Source: JAFGVL01 sp963662245 (lineage in GTDB: Bacteria > Bacteroidota > Bacteroidia > Bacteroidales > Paludibacteraceae). Taken from it: a stretch of 64,000 nt of DNA. Location: the NCBI GenBank assembly GCA_963662245.2, contig CAXXVQ010000008.1:310001-374000 (forward strand), in the 5' to 3' direction. Below, one piece after another: positions 25,762-34,742 of the stretch. The notes under the pieces are model-generated. The model was not told the DNA's origin. It did no database searches and was given only the letters and a program-made list of their open reading frames with translations. Numbering within the stretch: the stretch's first letter is position 1; the number at the start of each line of letters is the position of its first letter. Made by a program: the position numbers and the translations under genes.

Positions 25762-28032
25762 TTATTCGTCTTTTCTTTTAACGGAGTTCACAGCTTTGAT
25801 TTTTAAGATATTCATACAAAGCGTGTTGACATCTTCTGTGCTGTGAACATAAATTTGGAATTTACCTTCAAAGATTCCGCCCTTGGTTTCAATGTTGATG
25901 TTTCTTATGTTAACAGCATGGTCTTCTGAGATTACTTTTACCATTTGGCTAAGGACTCCTTGTCCGTCAATACCTTTTACTTCAATTGTAGCAGGGTATG
26001 AAAGTGCTTTTGTGCTAGTCCATTCAGCAGAGACTAATCTTTCGCCATAGTTAGATTTTAGCTTAGCTGCAACCGGGCATTGGCGTTTGTGTAAAGTAAC
26101 CGTTTCATCATTATTGATGTATCCAAGCACATCATCTCCAGGTATTGGGTTACAGCAACTTGCAATATTGTATTTTACATTGCCAAGGCCTTCATCATTG
26201 ATCTTAAGCGTTTTCTTTCGGTCAATCTTTTCTGGTTTGATTTCGCTTTCAAGAATCGGCATTGCTTTCTTATTAGATCCTCCAAACTGAAGTTTCCAAT
26301 AGTTTTTCCAGCGGAAGTCAGATTTCTTCTTGAATATCTTTTTTTCAATATTAGTAAGATTGATGATGCCTTTCCCAATTTCATAGAATAACTCTTCACG
26401 ATGGCTAAGCTTGAAATGCTTAAGTAGTAGCTGTATGTGTTGGTTGTCTAAAGGTATTTCAAGTTCTTTGAACTTATCTTCAAAGATTTCTTTTCCTTTT
26501 TGAGCTAATGCACGAGCTTCTTTCTTAAATACAGATTTAAGTTTGGTTTTTGCTCTTGCAGTAGTAACATAGTTAAGCCATTCTTGAGTTGGAGTTTGTT
26601 TCTTTGAAGTAAGAATCTCAACTTGGTCTCCACTATCCAGAATATGATTAAGCGGAACTAATTTATAGTTTACTTTTGCACCAATACATTGTAGTCCTAA
26701 GTCAGAGTGAAGCGAAAATGCAAAGTCAAGGGCAGTAGCTCCTTGAGGTAAAGTTCTGATTTCTCCCTTAGGAGTAAATACAAATATCTCAGTAGCAAAT
26801 AAGTTTAGTTTGAAGGTGTCAAGGAAGTCGATAGCACTAGGCTCTGGGTTTTCTAATATTTCCTTGATTGTTTTTAGCCATTTGTCAAGTTCAGAGTCAG
26901 GAGATTGTTCTCCTGCTTTATATTTCCAGTGAGCTGAAAGACCGCGCTCAGCGATATCATGCATACGCTCACTGCGGATTTGGACTTCGATCCAATGTCC
27001 ATCAGGGCCCATTACAGTAACATGTAGGGCTTCATATCCATTAGCTTTTGGGGTACTTACCCAGTCGCGGATGCGCTCAGGGTGAGGACGGTAGAAGCTG
27101 GTTACTGTTGAGTAAATCATCCAAGCTTGATTTTTCTCATCAATTTCATCATTCCCTTTGTATATGATTCTAACGGCTAATAGGTCGTATACTTCTTCAA
27201 AAGGAATGTTTTTGGTTTTCATCTTATTCCAGATGGAATAGATAGTTTTAACGCGTTGTTCAATTTCAAATTCATAACCCATAGCTTTTAGCTTGCTTTC
27301 GATTGGGTGAATGAATTGATTATAAATGTCCTCGCGTTGAGTGTCGCCTTCAGCTAGTCGGCTTCTGATTTGCTCAAAAATTTCAGGATGTTCGTATTTG
27401 AAACTTAAATCTTCAAGCTCAGTTTTGATTTTGAAAAGTCCTAAACGGTAAGCTAGGGGAGCGTAGATATATAGAGTCTCGCCCGCAATTTTATATTGTT
27501 TTGCTGCCGGCATGGAACTAAGAGTTCGCATGTTGTGTAGTCGGTCAGCAATCTTAATCATGATTACTCGTAAATCATCAGAGATAGTTAACAGAAGTTT
27601 GCGGAAGTTTTCTGCTTGAGATGAAGCTTGTTCCCCAAATACCCCTCCGGCGATTTTTGTAAGTCCGTCAACGATGGTTGCAATTTTCGGGTTGAACAGG
27701 TTGCTAATGTCTTCAACCGTGTAATCCGTATCTTCAACAACATCGTGAAGTAATGCTGCACAAATAGAAGTTGTTCCAAGTCCAATTTCTTTGATAACAA
27801 TGCGTGCCACTGCTAGTGGGTGCATCATGTATGGTTCACCTGAGCGCCGTCTAACACCGGCATGTGCTTTATTGGCAAAATTGAATGCGCGTTCAATCAG
27901 CTCAATGTCATGCTTGTGCTTAGAATTGTTGTAATCATCGAGTAATAATTGGAATTCCTGCTGAATCAGATCGTCATCAGAAATCTGTAACTCTTCTTCT
28001 ATGGTATTTGTTGAGTCAATCACTTGGTTCAT
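25762..28032 (-). CDS. spoT: RSH-family bifunctional (p)ppGpp synthetase/hydrolase
   Basis: 756 aa, full length. The HD hydrolase domain has HPLAVARIV, LLHDVVEDT and ADRLHNMRTL. The synthetase domain has YDLLAVRII, RDWVSTPKANGYEALH and VEVQIRSERMHDIAERG-type motifs. TGS (IFVFTPKGEIRTLPQGAT), a zinc-finger-like HxxxCC region (NIASCCNPIPGDD) and a C-terminal ACT domain follow. With HD residues intact it should both make and degrade the stringent-response alarmone. It is a single gene on the minus strand with the M23 peptidase gene upstream (70 bp). Confidence 0.96.
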   Translation of the reverse strand: MNQVIDSTNTIEEELQISDDDLIQQEFQLLLDDYNNSKHKHDIELIERAFNFANKAHAGVRRRSGEPYMMHPLAVARIVIKEIGLGTTSICAALLHDVVEDTDYTVEDISNLFNPKIATIVDGLTKIAGGVFGEQASSQAENFRKLLLTISDDLRVIMIKIADRLHNMRTLSSMPAAKQYKIAGETLYIYAPLAYRLGLFKIKTELEDLSFKYEHPEIFEQIRSRLAEGDTQREDIYNQFIHPIESKLKAMGYEFEIEQRVKTIYSIWNKMKTKNIPFEEVYDLLAVRIIYKGNDEIDEKNQAWMIYSTVTSFYRPHPERIRDWVSTPKANGYEALHVTVMGPDGHWIEVQIRSERMHDIAERGLSAHWKYKAGEQSPDSELDKWLKTIKEILENPEPSAIDFLDTFKLNLFATEIFVFTPKGEIRTLPQGATALDFAFSLHSDLGLQCIGAKVNYKLVPLNHILDSGDQVEILTSKKQTPTQEWLNYVTTARAKTKLKSVFKKEARALAQKGKEIFEDKFKELEIPLDNQHIQLLLKHFKLSHREELFYEIGKGIINLTNIEKKIFKKKSDFRWKNYWKLQFGGSNKKAMPILESEIKPEKIDRKKTLKINDEGLGNVKYNIASCCNPIPGDDVLGYINNDETVTLHKRQCPVAAKLKSNYGERLVSAEWTSTKALSYPATIEVKGIDGQGVLSQMVKVISEDHAVNIRNINIETKGGIFEGKFQIYVHSTEDVNTLCMNILKIKAVNSVKRKDE

Positions 28033-28102
28033 CTTTTGCTAGCTACTAAATAAATATAAACACTTGTTGTGTAAATAAGTTCACTGTATATTTTCAAAGA
28101 AA

Positions 28103-29071
28103 TTAGTCAAATACTTGTGCCGAGTTGTTGGTAAACTGCATCATCTTATCATAATCTTCCGGAGAAAGATCTTTGAAATAATAGTTGCTTGGATTAACCG
28201 GTTTTCCTTTTACATGTACTTCGTAATGTAAGTGAGGTCCGGTAGATTTTCCTGTATTACCAACAAACCCGATGATGTCTCCTCTTTTTACTTTTTGGCC
28301 TCTATTTACATTGAATTTATTCATGTGGCCAAATAGAGTTTCATACCCAAAGCCGTGGCTAATGATTACGCAATTTCCATAACCTTGTTTCCAGCCGGCA
28401 TAAGTAATTGTTCCGTTTCCTGTAGCAAATATTTTTGTGCCAATAGGAGCGGAGAAGTCCATTCCGGCATGGAACTTAAGCGTTTTGTAAACAGGGTCAA
28501 TACGCATTCCATAACCAGATGCCATGCGTTTAAGGTTTTTGTTAAATACGGGTTGTATTGCCGGGATGCATTCAAGCATCTCTTCTTTTCTTTTGGCAAG
28601 TTTAACAATCTCATCAAACGATTTTGACTGGATGTATACTTGTCTTTTGATTTCAGAAGCCATTTTGGTTGTGTTTAAAACAATCTCAGAGCTTGTGAAA
28701 TCTTTGATGTAGTCGTACCGATTTGTCCCACCGTACTCTCCCTTTCTTACAGTGTATGGTATTGGGTCGGCTTGGAAGATAACACGGTATAAGTTATCGT
28801 CTCTTTGTTGTAAGTCGAGAAGTACTTCCTGAACATCTTCCAGCTGCTTATCAAGAATCTTGTATTGAGCTAAAATGCGTTTGTTCTCTTTGCGAAGGTT
28901 TTTTTGATATGGAGATTCAACCGTGAAAACAAAGATTACGAAGAAGATAATCCCAAGGAATGTGCTTGTTAAGAAGTGTATGAAAATCTTCTTCAAGCGA
29001 GTCCAAAATGATTGCTCGATCTTCTCGTAGTTAAGTGTTTCAGGGTTAAAATGATATTTCGATTTTGACAT
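28103..29071 (-). CDS. M23 family metallopeptidase (peptidoglycan hydrolase)
   Basis: 322 aa. One TM helix is at about residues 30-52, so the protein is anchored in the inner membrane facing the periplasm. A helical stalk follows, then the LytM domain with zinc ligands H and D in HAGMDFSAP and the HLHYEVHVKG motif. TGKSTGPHLH is the family signature. It cleaves peptide cross-links in peptidoglycan or activates amidases. The same arrangement next to alaS occurs in other Bacteroidota, from memory. Divergent from alaS. Confidence 0.93.
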   Translation of the reverse strand: MSKSKYHFNPETLNYEKIEQSFWTRLKKIFIHFLTSTFLGIIFFVIFVFTVESPYQKNLRKENKRILAQYKILDKQLEDVQEVLLDLQQRDDNLYRVIFQADPIPYTVRKGEYGGTNRYDYIKDFTSSEIVLNTTKMASEIKRQVYIQSKSFDEIVKLAKRKEEMLECIPAIQPVFNKNLKRMASGYGMRIDPVYKTLKFHAGMDFSAPIGTKIFATGNGTITYAGWKQGYGNCVIISHGFGYETLFGHMNKFNVNRGQKVKRGDIIGFVGNTGKSTGPHLHYEVHVKGKPVNPSNYYFKDLSPEDYDKMMQFTNNSAQVFD

Positions 29072-29380
29072 AATATTTTCGTAAGAAAGCTATTACTATG
29101 CCATACTGATTTATGGATATGGTTGGATAGCGTAATTTTCAGAAAAACTTGCCAAAAGTAAGGATTTTTCTGCTAATTTTGCGCACTGTTTCAATAAAAT
29201 ATGCTAATGTGCAAATATGCCAATGTGCCAATTGAAATTTGTCATTTCGTCAAATCTTTCATGCGCCATTTGAGTATCATTGATATTAGCTTGTTTTTGA
29301 AAAGAAAATTTTAAGAATATGCCTGCTAAAGCTCTTTGCATTAGTGTATTGGCACATTAACACATTGGCACATTAAATTT
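29072..29380. promoter_or_regulatory. Divergent gap before alaS with TTGGCACATTA-type repeats
   Basis: 309 bp. TAATTTTG at 29174-29181, with TTG at 29150-29152, is a candidate alaS promoter about 200 nt upstream. The sequences around 29205-29235 (TGCCAATGTGCCAAT) and 29344-29373 (TTGGCACATTAACACATTGGCACATTA) are inverted copies and can form a long-range hairpin that would hold the alaS start region. Its function is unknown. Confidence 0.45.
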
Positions 29381-31996
29381 ATGACCGCTAAAGAAATTCG
29401 CAAATCATTTACCGATTTTTTTGCCTCTAAAGGGCACCACATTGTACCATCAGCTCCGATGGTGGTGAAAAATGACCCAACCCTGATGTTTACCAATGCA
29501 GGGATGAACCAGTTCAAAGACATCTTTTTGGGAAATGCTCCCGTTAAATATCCTCGTGTTGCCAACTCGCAAAAATGCTTGCGCGTAAGTGGAAAACATA
29601 ACGACTTGGAGGAAGTAGGTCACGATACCTACCACCACACTATGTTCGAAATGTTAGGGAACTGGTCATTTGGTGATTACTTCAAAAGAGAAGCTATCGA
29701 ATGGGCTTGGGAATATTTGACTGAGGTGTTGAAGTTGGATAAAGATCGTTTGTATGTTTCAGTTTTTGAAGGTGATGCAAAAGAAGGTCTTGAACGAGAT
29801 AATGAAGCGGCAGATATTTGGTCAAAATTTGTTTCTGCTGATAGAATTATCAACGGAAATAAAAAAGATAATTTCTGGGAAATGGGTGACACCGGACCTT
29901 GTGGCCCATGTTCTGAAATTCATATTGACTTGCGTTCTGATGAAGAGCGTGCGAAAGTTCCCGGTGTTAGCTTGGTAAATGCTGACCATCCGCAAGTTGT
30001 GGAAATCTGGAACAATGTATTTATGCAGTTCAACCGTAAGGCAGATGGTTCGCTTGAGTCACTTCCTGCAAAACATGTGGATACAGGTATGGGATTTGAG
30101 CGTTTGTGTATGGCTATCCAAGGCAAACAATCGAACTACGATACAGATGTGTTCCAACCAATTATCAAAGAGATTGGCGAAATAGCTAATGTAAAATATG
30201 GCGATAGCGAAAAAACAGATATTGCAATGCGTGTAATTGCGGATCATATTCGTACTATCGCATTCTCTATAACCGATGGTCAGTTGCCATCAAACGCAAA
30301 AGCGGGATATGTAATCCGTCGTATTTTGCGCCGTGCAGTGCGTTATGGTTACACATTCTTGAACCAACGCTCATCGTTTATGTATAAGCTGATTCCTGTG
30401 CTTGTAGAAAGTATGGGTGAGGCATTCCCTGAGCTTCCTGCTCAAAAAGATCTAGTGGAAAAAGTGATAAAAGAGGAGGAAGAATCATTCCTACGCACTT
30501 TGGAGACCGGTATCCGTTTGTTGGATAAAGTAATGGAAGAAACTAAAGCTGCAAACAAAACAGAAGTGAGCGGTGAGGTTGCTTTCAAATTATATGATAC
30601 TTATGGATTCCCATTAGACCTTACTGAATTGATCTTGCGTGAAAATAGCATGACTGCAAATCTTGACGAGTTCAATGCTGAAATGCAAAAGCAAAAAGAG
30701 CGTGCTCGTAATGCTGCTGCAGTTGAGACTGGTGATTGGGTTTCGTTGAAAGAAGGAGAATCTTCATTTATTGGTTATGATTCTCTTGAAGGTGATGTTG
30801 AGATTTTGCGTTACCGTAAAGTGGTGCAAAAGAAAACGGAATACATTCAGTTGGTACTTGACAAAACTCCTTTCTATGGTGAAATGGGTGGTCAGAGTGG
30901 AGATAAAGGAGTGTTGATTTCTGATACGGAAACTATCCAAATTATCGATACTCAAAAAGAAAATGGACTAAGTATCCATATTTGTACAAAAATGCCTAGC
31001 GATGTAACTTCAGGATTTAAAGCTGTGGTGGACGAAGAAAATCGTATCGCTATTGAAAATAATCACACGGCAACTCACTTGTTGCACGAAGCTTTACGCG
31101 AGGTCTTAGGTTCGCATGTAGAGCAAAAAGGTTCGTTAGTAACGGCTGACTATTTGCGTTTTGACTTCTCTCACTTCCAAAAAGTGACTTACGAAGAATT
31201 GCGTGCCGTTGAGCGTTTGGCTAACAAGAAAGTGCGTCAAAACTTTGTGTTGGAAGAAGAACGAGAATTGCCAATCGCCGATGCCCAAGCAATGGGAGCT
31301 ATGGCTTTATTTGGTGAGAAATATGGCGAAAAAGTGCGTGTGGTAAAATACGGAACTTCTATCGAGCTTTGTGGTGGTACGCATGTGAAAGCTACAGGGC
31401 AAATCGGAGTAATTCGTATTGTGTCAGAATCGAGTGTGGCTGCGGGTGTTCGTCGTATTGAGGCAGTAAGTGCTGCAAAAGCTGAGGAGCTAATCGACGC
31501 ACAACAAGATCAATTACGCGAAGCGAAAGAGCTATTCAATAATGCACCAAACTTAATTGCAACTATCAAGAAAACAGTGGAAGAAGCTGCTGACTTGAAA
31601 AAGCAAGTGGAGCAGTTTGCACAAGAGCGTGTAGGTGCTATTGCTAATGAATTAGCAGGTAAAGTGCAAGAGCAAAACGGTGTGAAAGTAATTAGCTATA
31701 AAGCTGACATGGATGCCGGAATGGTTCGTGGTATTGCGTCGCAATTGCGTGGTCGCTTTGCTGATGATAAGTTCTTATTGGTAATTGGTGCTGTGGCTGA
31801 TGGTAAGCCATCATTAACGGTAGCAATGAGCCAAAGCTTAGTGGATGCAGGAAACAATGCCGGACAAATTGTGCGTGAGGCTGCCAAGGAAATTGACGGT
31901 AACGGCGGTGGACAAGCATTTATGGCAACTGCCGGAGGTAAAGATGTTGCCGGTATTGAAAGTGCTATTGCTAAGGCAGTGGAAATGGTGAAATAA
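29381..31996 (+). CDS. alaS: Alanyl-tRNA synthetase
   Basis: 871 aa, full length. The class II catalytic core is at the N-terminus (SFTDFFASKGHHIVPSAPMV, motif 2 GNWSFGDYFK, GDTGPCGPCSEIH). The editing domain has zinc ligands in NHTATHLLHEALR and ELCGGTHVKATG. The C-terminal DHHA1/C-Ala part ends GGGQAFMATAGG. It charges tRNA-Ala and clears Ser/Gly mischarging. It is a single transcription unit with an intrinsic terminator at 32021-32046. Confidence 0.98.
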   Translation: MTAKEIRKSFTDFFASKGHHIVPSAPMVVKNDPTLMFTNAGMNQFKDIFLGNAPVKYPRVANSQKCLRVSGKHNDLEEVGHDTYHHTMFEMLGNWSFGDYFKREAIEWAWEYLTEVLKLDKDRLYVSVFEGDAKEGLERDNEAADIWSKFVSADRIINGNKKDNFWEMGDTGPCGPCSEIHIDLRSDEERAKVPGVSLVNADHPQVVEIWNNVFMQFNRKADGSLESLPAKHVDTGMGFERLCMAIQGKQSNYDTDVFQPIIKEIGEIANVKYGDSEKTDIAMRVIADHIRTIAFSITDGQLPSNAKAGYVIRRILRRAVRYGYTFLNQRSSFMYKLIPVLVESMGEAFPELPAQKDLVEKVIKEEEESFLRTLETGIRLLDKVMEETKAANKTEVSGEVAFKLYDTYGFPLDLTELILRENSMTANLDEFNAEMQKQKERARNAAAVETGDWVSLKEGESSFIGYDSLEGDVEILRYRKVVQKKTEYIQLVLDKTPFYGEMGGQSGDKGVLISDTETIQIIDTQKENGLSIHICTKMPSDVTSGFKAVVDEENRIAIENNHTATHLLHEALREVLGSHVEQKGSLVTADYLRFDFSHFQKVTYEELRAVERLANKKVRQNFVLEEERELPIADAQAMGAMALFGEKYGEKVRVVKYGTSIELCGGTHVKATGQIGVIRIVSESSVAAGVRRIEAVSAAKAEELIDAQQDQLREAKELFNNAPNLIATIKKTVEEAADLKKQVEQFAQERVGAIANELAGKVQEQNGVKVISYKADMDAGMVRGIASQLRGRFADDKFLLVIGAVADGKPSLTVAMSQSLVDAGNNAGQIVREAAKEIDGNGGGQAFMATAGGKDVAGIESAIAKAVEMVK

Positions 31997-32020
31997 TTTT
32001 TATTTATAATATTATCTGTA

Positions 32021-32074
32021 GAGGCGCAATTTATTGCGCCTCTTTTGTAAGGGCGAATAATTATTCGCCCTTAC
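32021..32074 (+). terminator. alaS terminator plus second palindrome
   Basis: GAGGCGCAAT pairs with ATTGCGCCTC (32021-32042) and is followed by TTTT, a standard intrinsic terminator 24 bp past alaS. A second perfect 28-bp palindrome (GTAAGGGCGAATAA and its complement, 32047-32074) follows directly. Its half GGCGAATAAT...ATTCGCCCTTAC recurs at 34442-34465. Confidence 0.85.
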
Positions 32075-32094
32075 AAATCCCTAATCTTTTTTTG

Positions 32095-32102
32095 TATCTT
32101 TG
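32095..32102 (+). promoter_or_regulatory. Candidate -7 box (TATCTTTG) for the antitoxin-like gene
   Basis: A perfect TAnnTTTG match lies 16 bp before the ATG at 32118. No clear -33 TTG box is visible at the right distance. The expected transcript leader would be very short. Confidence 0.45.
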
Positions 32103-32117
32103 TAAATAGCTATAAAA

Positions 32118-32366
32118 ATGGAAGTTATGAATATTGAAGCAAGAAAAATAAGTTTTATAGAAGATGTTCTTAGAGTTTCTGATGAAGCGATATTAGGAAA
32201 GCTAGAACATTTGCTTAAAGCGGAGAAGAAAAAACTTCTTGACCGTGAATTACATCCTATGTCTGTCAGTGAGTTCAATGAGATGATTGATTATGCTGAA
32301 TCTGACATTAAAAATGGAAAGCTAACTTCTCATGATGATTTGAAAAAACATTTCCAAAATAATTAA
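32118..32366 (+). CDS. Orphan antitoxin-like small protein
   Basis: 82 aa. The helix-rich pattern (IEARKISFIEDVLRVSDEAI, KLEHLLKAEKK, MSVSEFNEMIDYAESDIKNG) resembles Bacteroidota antitoxins that precede RelE/ParE-type toxins. No toxin gene follows; the next 300 bp is an RHS remnant. An M3 or M1 start is possible. It is probably the surviving half of a toxin-antitoxin pair; the call is from pattern memory. Confidence 0.6.
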   Translation: MEVMNIEARKISFIEDVLRVSDEAILGKLEHLLKAEKKKLLDRELHPMSVSEFNEMIDYAESDIKNGKLTSHDDLKKHFQNN

Positions 32367-32376
32367 GATACAAAAG

Positions 32377-32652
32377 CCCAGCAACAGACATTACTATCCA
32401 TTTGGAATGCAAATGCCGGGAAGGGTTAACCTAAGTGACGGAGGCTATCGATACGGGTTTACTGGACATGAAGCAGAAGATGAAATTACTATAGGTATTT
32501 ATTCTACAGAGAGTAGATTGTTAAACACAAGATTAGGTCTTTGGATGACTCCAGATCCTTTATCAAGTAAATATCCGAGTATGAGTTCTTATAATTATTG
32601 TGAAGGAAACCCTCAGTTGAACGCAGGCAGAGCCTCAATGTCATTAAGTTAA
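32377..32652 (+). pseudogene. RHS-repeat core C-terminal remnant
   Basis: The frame through PSNRHYYPFGMQMPGR, then GGYRYGFTGHEAEDEI, STESRLLNTRLGLWMTPDP and YPSMSSYNYCEGNP is the hallmark of the RHS core end (YPFGM.MPGR, YRYGFxGxE, DPL..KYPS.S.Y). Only ~80 residues remain; no start codon belongs to it, and the frame ends inside the inserted element at 32636. It is the tail of a once large RHS/YD-repeat toxin or wall-associated protein. Confidence 0.85.
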
Positions 32653-32908
32653 GAAGTTGATGGGCTGTAAGCCCAATCTATTTTAGCCCAAGGCAAAGTA
32701 AAACGACGCCTTGGGTAAGTTATGTTTTTTTGTATTTTACGCCCTGAATTGAAAATCAGCGTTAGCTAAAGGGCAATTTAATATATTTAACCTGTCCTTA
32801 CAGGACGCAAATATCAATTCATTCATCAACCCAAGGCGTTGCCTTGGGCTAGATAAATTAGCCTTTCAGGCTAAAATACCCTTAACTTAATGACATTGGG
32901 CAGAGCCT
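32626..32908. mobile_element. 263-bp MITE-like element with 18-bp TIRs and 10-bp direct repeats
   Basis: The terminal inverted repeats are perfect: CAATGTCATTAAGTTAAG at 32636-32653 and its complement at 32881-32898. The element is flanked exactly by GGCAGAGCCT at 32626-32635 and 32899-32908, as a target-site duplication would be. Inside are further inverted pairs: CCCAAGGC.../GCCTTGGG motifs, GGGCTGTAAGCCC and TTAGCCTTTCAGGCTAA. It has no coding capacity. It sits in the RHS remnant, so it probably inserted after that gene was broken or helped break it. Confidence 0.8.
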
Positions 32909-33115
32909 ACGCTCAACTCGGGGCAATGCCCAACTCTCGAACCATTCTTTTTTACGCTACGCTAATCTGAGGCTATGCCAACTTGCGAAACATTTTTATT
33001 TTAATAGCCTACGCCTATCAGAGCTTTTGGCAAGTTGGAAACTTGCTTCTAGCTTTGACATAGCGAGACGCTATGCCGAACGCAAAAACCGATACGCTAC
33101 GCCTATCAGAGTTTT
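32909..33115. repeat. Degenerate ACGCTACGC/CCTATCAGAG repeat stretch
   Basis: This non-coding stretch holds repeated blocks: CTACGCCTATCAGAG at about 33007-33021 and 33097-33111, and GGCAAGTTGGAAACTTGC and AGCGAGACGCT hairpins. It continues the repeat-rich zone begun by the MITE-like element. I see no gene in it. Confidence 0.55.
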
Positions 33116-33142
33116 GTTGTTTATTATAATTTTCTATATTTG
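33112..33142 (+). promoter_or_regulatory. Promoter of the 400-aa secreted protein
   Basis: TATATTTG at 33135-33142 matches TAnnTTTG, with TTTTG at 33112-33116 as the -33 box 18 bp upstream. The first ATG (33158) lies 15 bp beyond the -7 box, so the leader is short. Confidence 0.6.
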
Positions 33143-33157
33143 TAAACTAAAAAGTTT

Positions 33158-34360
33158 ATGTGTATGAAAGATACTAGGATATTTGCAACATTCCTTTCTT
33201 TTATTCTGAAATCAACGAAAGGAATTACTCTGAAATCATTATTATGTCTGATGTTTGTCTTTATTTCAATAGGACAGTTGAAATCACAAATAAATTATGG
33301 TGATGATGCCCAAAAGATGTTAGCAATACTAAAATATTATAATAAATATCCATATGCTAAATATTCAAATGGGAAGATAGAGTATATTGAATGTTGTGAA
33401 GATGATCGATTTGCAGTTGACTTTAAGAAATATATAAGTTATTGTGATTATTATATCATGGATAATGATGAAAAATATGCTAGTTTAATTCGTAAATATA
33501 TAAATATATCAATTGAAGAATTAGTCCAAACCTATAAAAGTTTACCTCATACAATTGTTATTGATAATTATTACTTTAATGATAAGTTTGATGTTTACTC
33601 TGAGCTTTATCTTTCAAAGGATAGGTATGCGACATCAAAAAGTAAGAAAGTAGTGCTTTCAAGGTTTCCTCTCAGTATTAGAAATAAAATAGAGTTAAAG
33701 AAGAAAGAAATGTCTTTAAAAGAAAAGGAGAGAAATCAAATTGAAGAAGAGAAAAGAAAAATTGAAAAACAAAAAAAGAGTGAAATAATATCAAAGATTT
33801 ATGATTTAGAATTATATGATAAATCTGCATATGATTCATTAGCTAATGAGTTGCCTGATGGGATTCGAAATTATTTTAAATGGAACACTCCATCTTTTCA
33901 AGAATTAGAGGATGGAGATATAAAGAAATATCGCTATACAAATATTTTTAATGTGCATTACAAGCTTGAGAAGCAAAAAGTAGTAAAAATGACTCAGTAT
34001 AAGGCGAAAGATGTGCGAACGGTTATAAATCAGGTGGTTGAAGTTAGTAATTTATCGGGGGGCGACAAGGAACCAACTCTTTTTGATGTAGTTCTAAGAA
34101 TTCCGACAATAAAAATTGAAGGTTATGAAGTAATGACGGAAGCATCTTTCCCTAATGTAAAAATTGACTATGCAAAAGGCCTAACAATAGTGAAAATTAG
34201 GTCAGGAAAGGTTGAATTTAAATCATTTTTACCTGATGAGGATATTCAAGAAAAGCTTAAGAGCAAGTTAAAAGGAGAACCTAGAGGAAAATATTCCATT
34301 AGGTATGAGGTTGGGAATGTTGCTGGTAAAGAATTTATAAGCACAGAACTTTATCATTAA
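33158..34360 (+). CDS. Unknown secreted or membrane-anchored 400-aa protein
   Basis: I do not recognise this protein. It is 400 aa. Two hydrophobic stretches lie near the N-terminus (about 8-18 and 28-42, SLLCLMFVFISIGQLKSQ), the second looking like a signal peptide cleaved after SQ, preceded by an unusually long N-region. A charged helix (about 183-212, Lys/Glu rich) forms a probable coiled coil. The C-terminal 120 residues look like beta structure. The start may instead be the ATG at 33164. It stands alone between repeat-rich segments and is Lys/Tyr/Asp rich like phage or RHS-associated cargo, so recent transfer is possible. Confidence is for being a real gene. Confidence 0.6.
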   Translation: MCMKDTRIFATFLSFILKSTKGITLKSLLCLMFVFISIGQLKSQINYGDDAQKMLAILKYYNKYPYAKYSNGKIEYIECCEDDRFAVDFKKYISYCDYYIMDNDEKYASLIRKYINISIEELVQTYKSLPHTIVIDNYYFNDKFDVYSELYLSKDRYATSKSKKVVLSRFPLSIRNKIELKKKEMSLKEKERNQIEEEKRKIEKQKKSEIISKIYDLELYDKSAYDSLANELPDGIRNYFKWNTPSFQELEDGDIKKYRYTNIFNVHYKLEKQKVVKMTQYKAKDVRTVINQVVEVSNLSGGDKEPTLFDVVLRIPTIKIEGYEVMTEASFPNVKIDYAKGLTIVKIRSGKVEFKSFLPDEDIQEKLKSKLKGEPRGKYSIRYEVGNVAGKEFISTELYH

Positions 34361-34461
34361 AATCCATGTCACACAAGAATCCCTTTGTAATTCTTGTATT
34401 AGATGATTGATGCGAGATAACTTCCACTCAAGTAAATATCGGGGCGAATAATAATTCGCCC

Positions 34462-34611
34462 TTACTTGTATTTTCCCGGATGTTCTTTTTCAAACTTTTT
34501 CCATTCAGTTTGGGCATTTTTATGTTTGTTGTGTTTTTTGTTTTGTTTCAAGAATTGCCAAGTGAAGTAAGCAGCTACGGCAAAGCTTCCGGCAAGGAGA
34601 ATCCATATCAT
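34462..34611 (-). CDS. Small single-pass membrane peptide (49 aa)
   Basis: The frame from ATG 34611 to TAA 34462 encodes MIWILLAGSFAVAAYFTWQF, then KQNKKHNKHKNAQTEWKKFEKEHPGKYK. It has one clear TM helix with a strongly basic, helical tail, a layout typical of small regulatory membrane peptides. An in-frame stop five codons upstream fixes the start. Plus-strand readings of the same DNA look like shadows. It lies divergent from the VTT-family gene at 34743. Function unknown. Elsewhere in 34361-34742 I see only the GGCGAATAATAATTCGCC palindrome at 34442-34459. Confidence 0.6.
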   Translation of the reverse strand: MIWILLAGSFAVAAYFTWQFLKQNKKHNKHKNAQTEWKKFEKEHPGKYK

Positions 34612-34742
34612 AAGGCTATGTTTTTATGTTTATTAAGGACAAATATAATAAATCATAAAATATATCTGAGCTTGAACAATTTTATCTAATATTTGTTCGT
34701 TATTATAAAAGCTACAATCTAATACACACTAACACACATACC

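Noticed and set aside
29450..31919. Several frames antisense or shifted to alaS
   Set aside because: All lie within the full-length synthetase gene and lack independent support.
32626..33115. CRISPR-like array in the repeat-rich stretch
   Set aside because: Repeats are inverted pairs and scattered degenerate blocks, not regularly spaced direct repeats with unique spacers.
34480..34689. 69-codon plus-strand frame of Phe-rich sequence
   Set aside because: It is antisense to the better 49-aa membrane peptide frame and starts inside its coding sequence.
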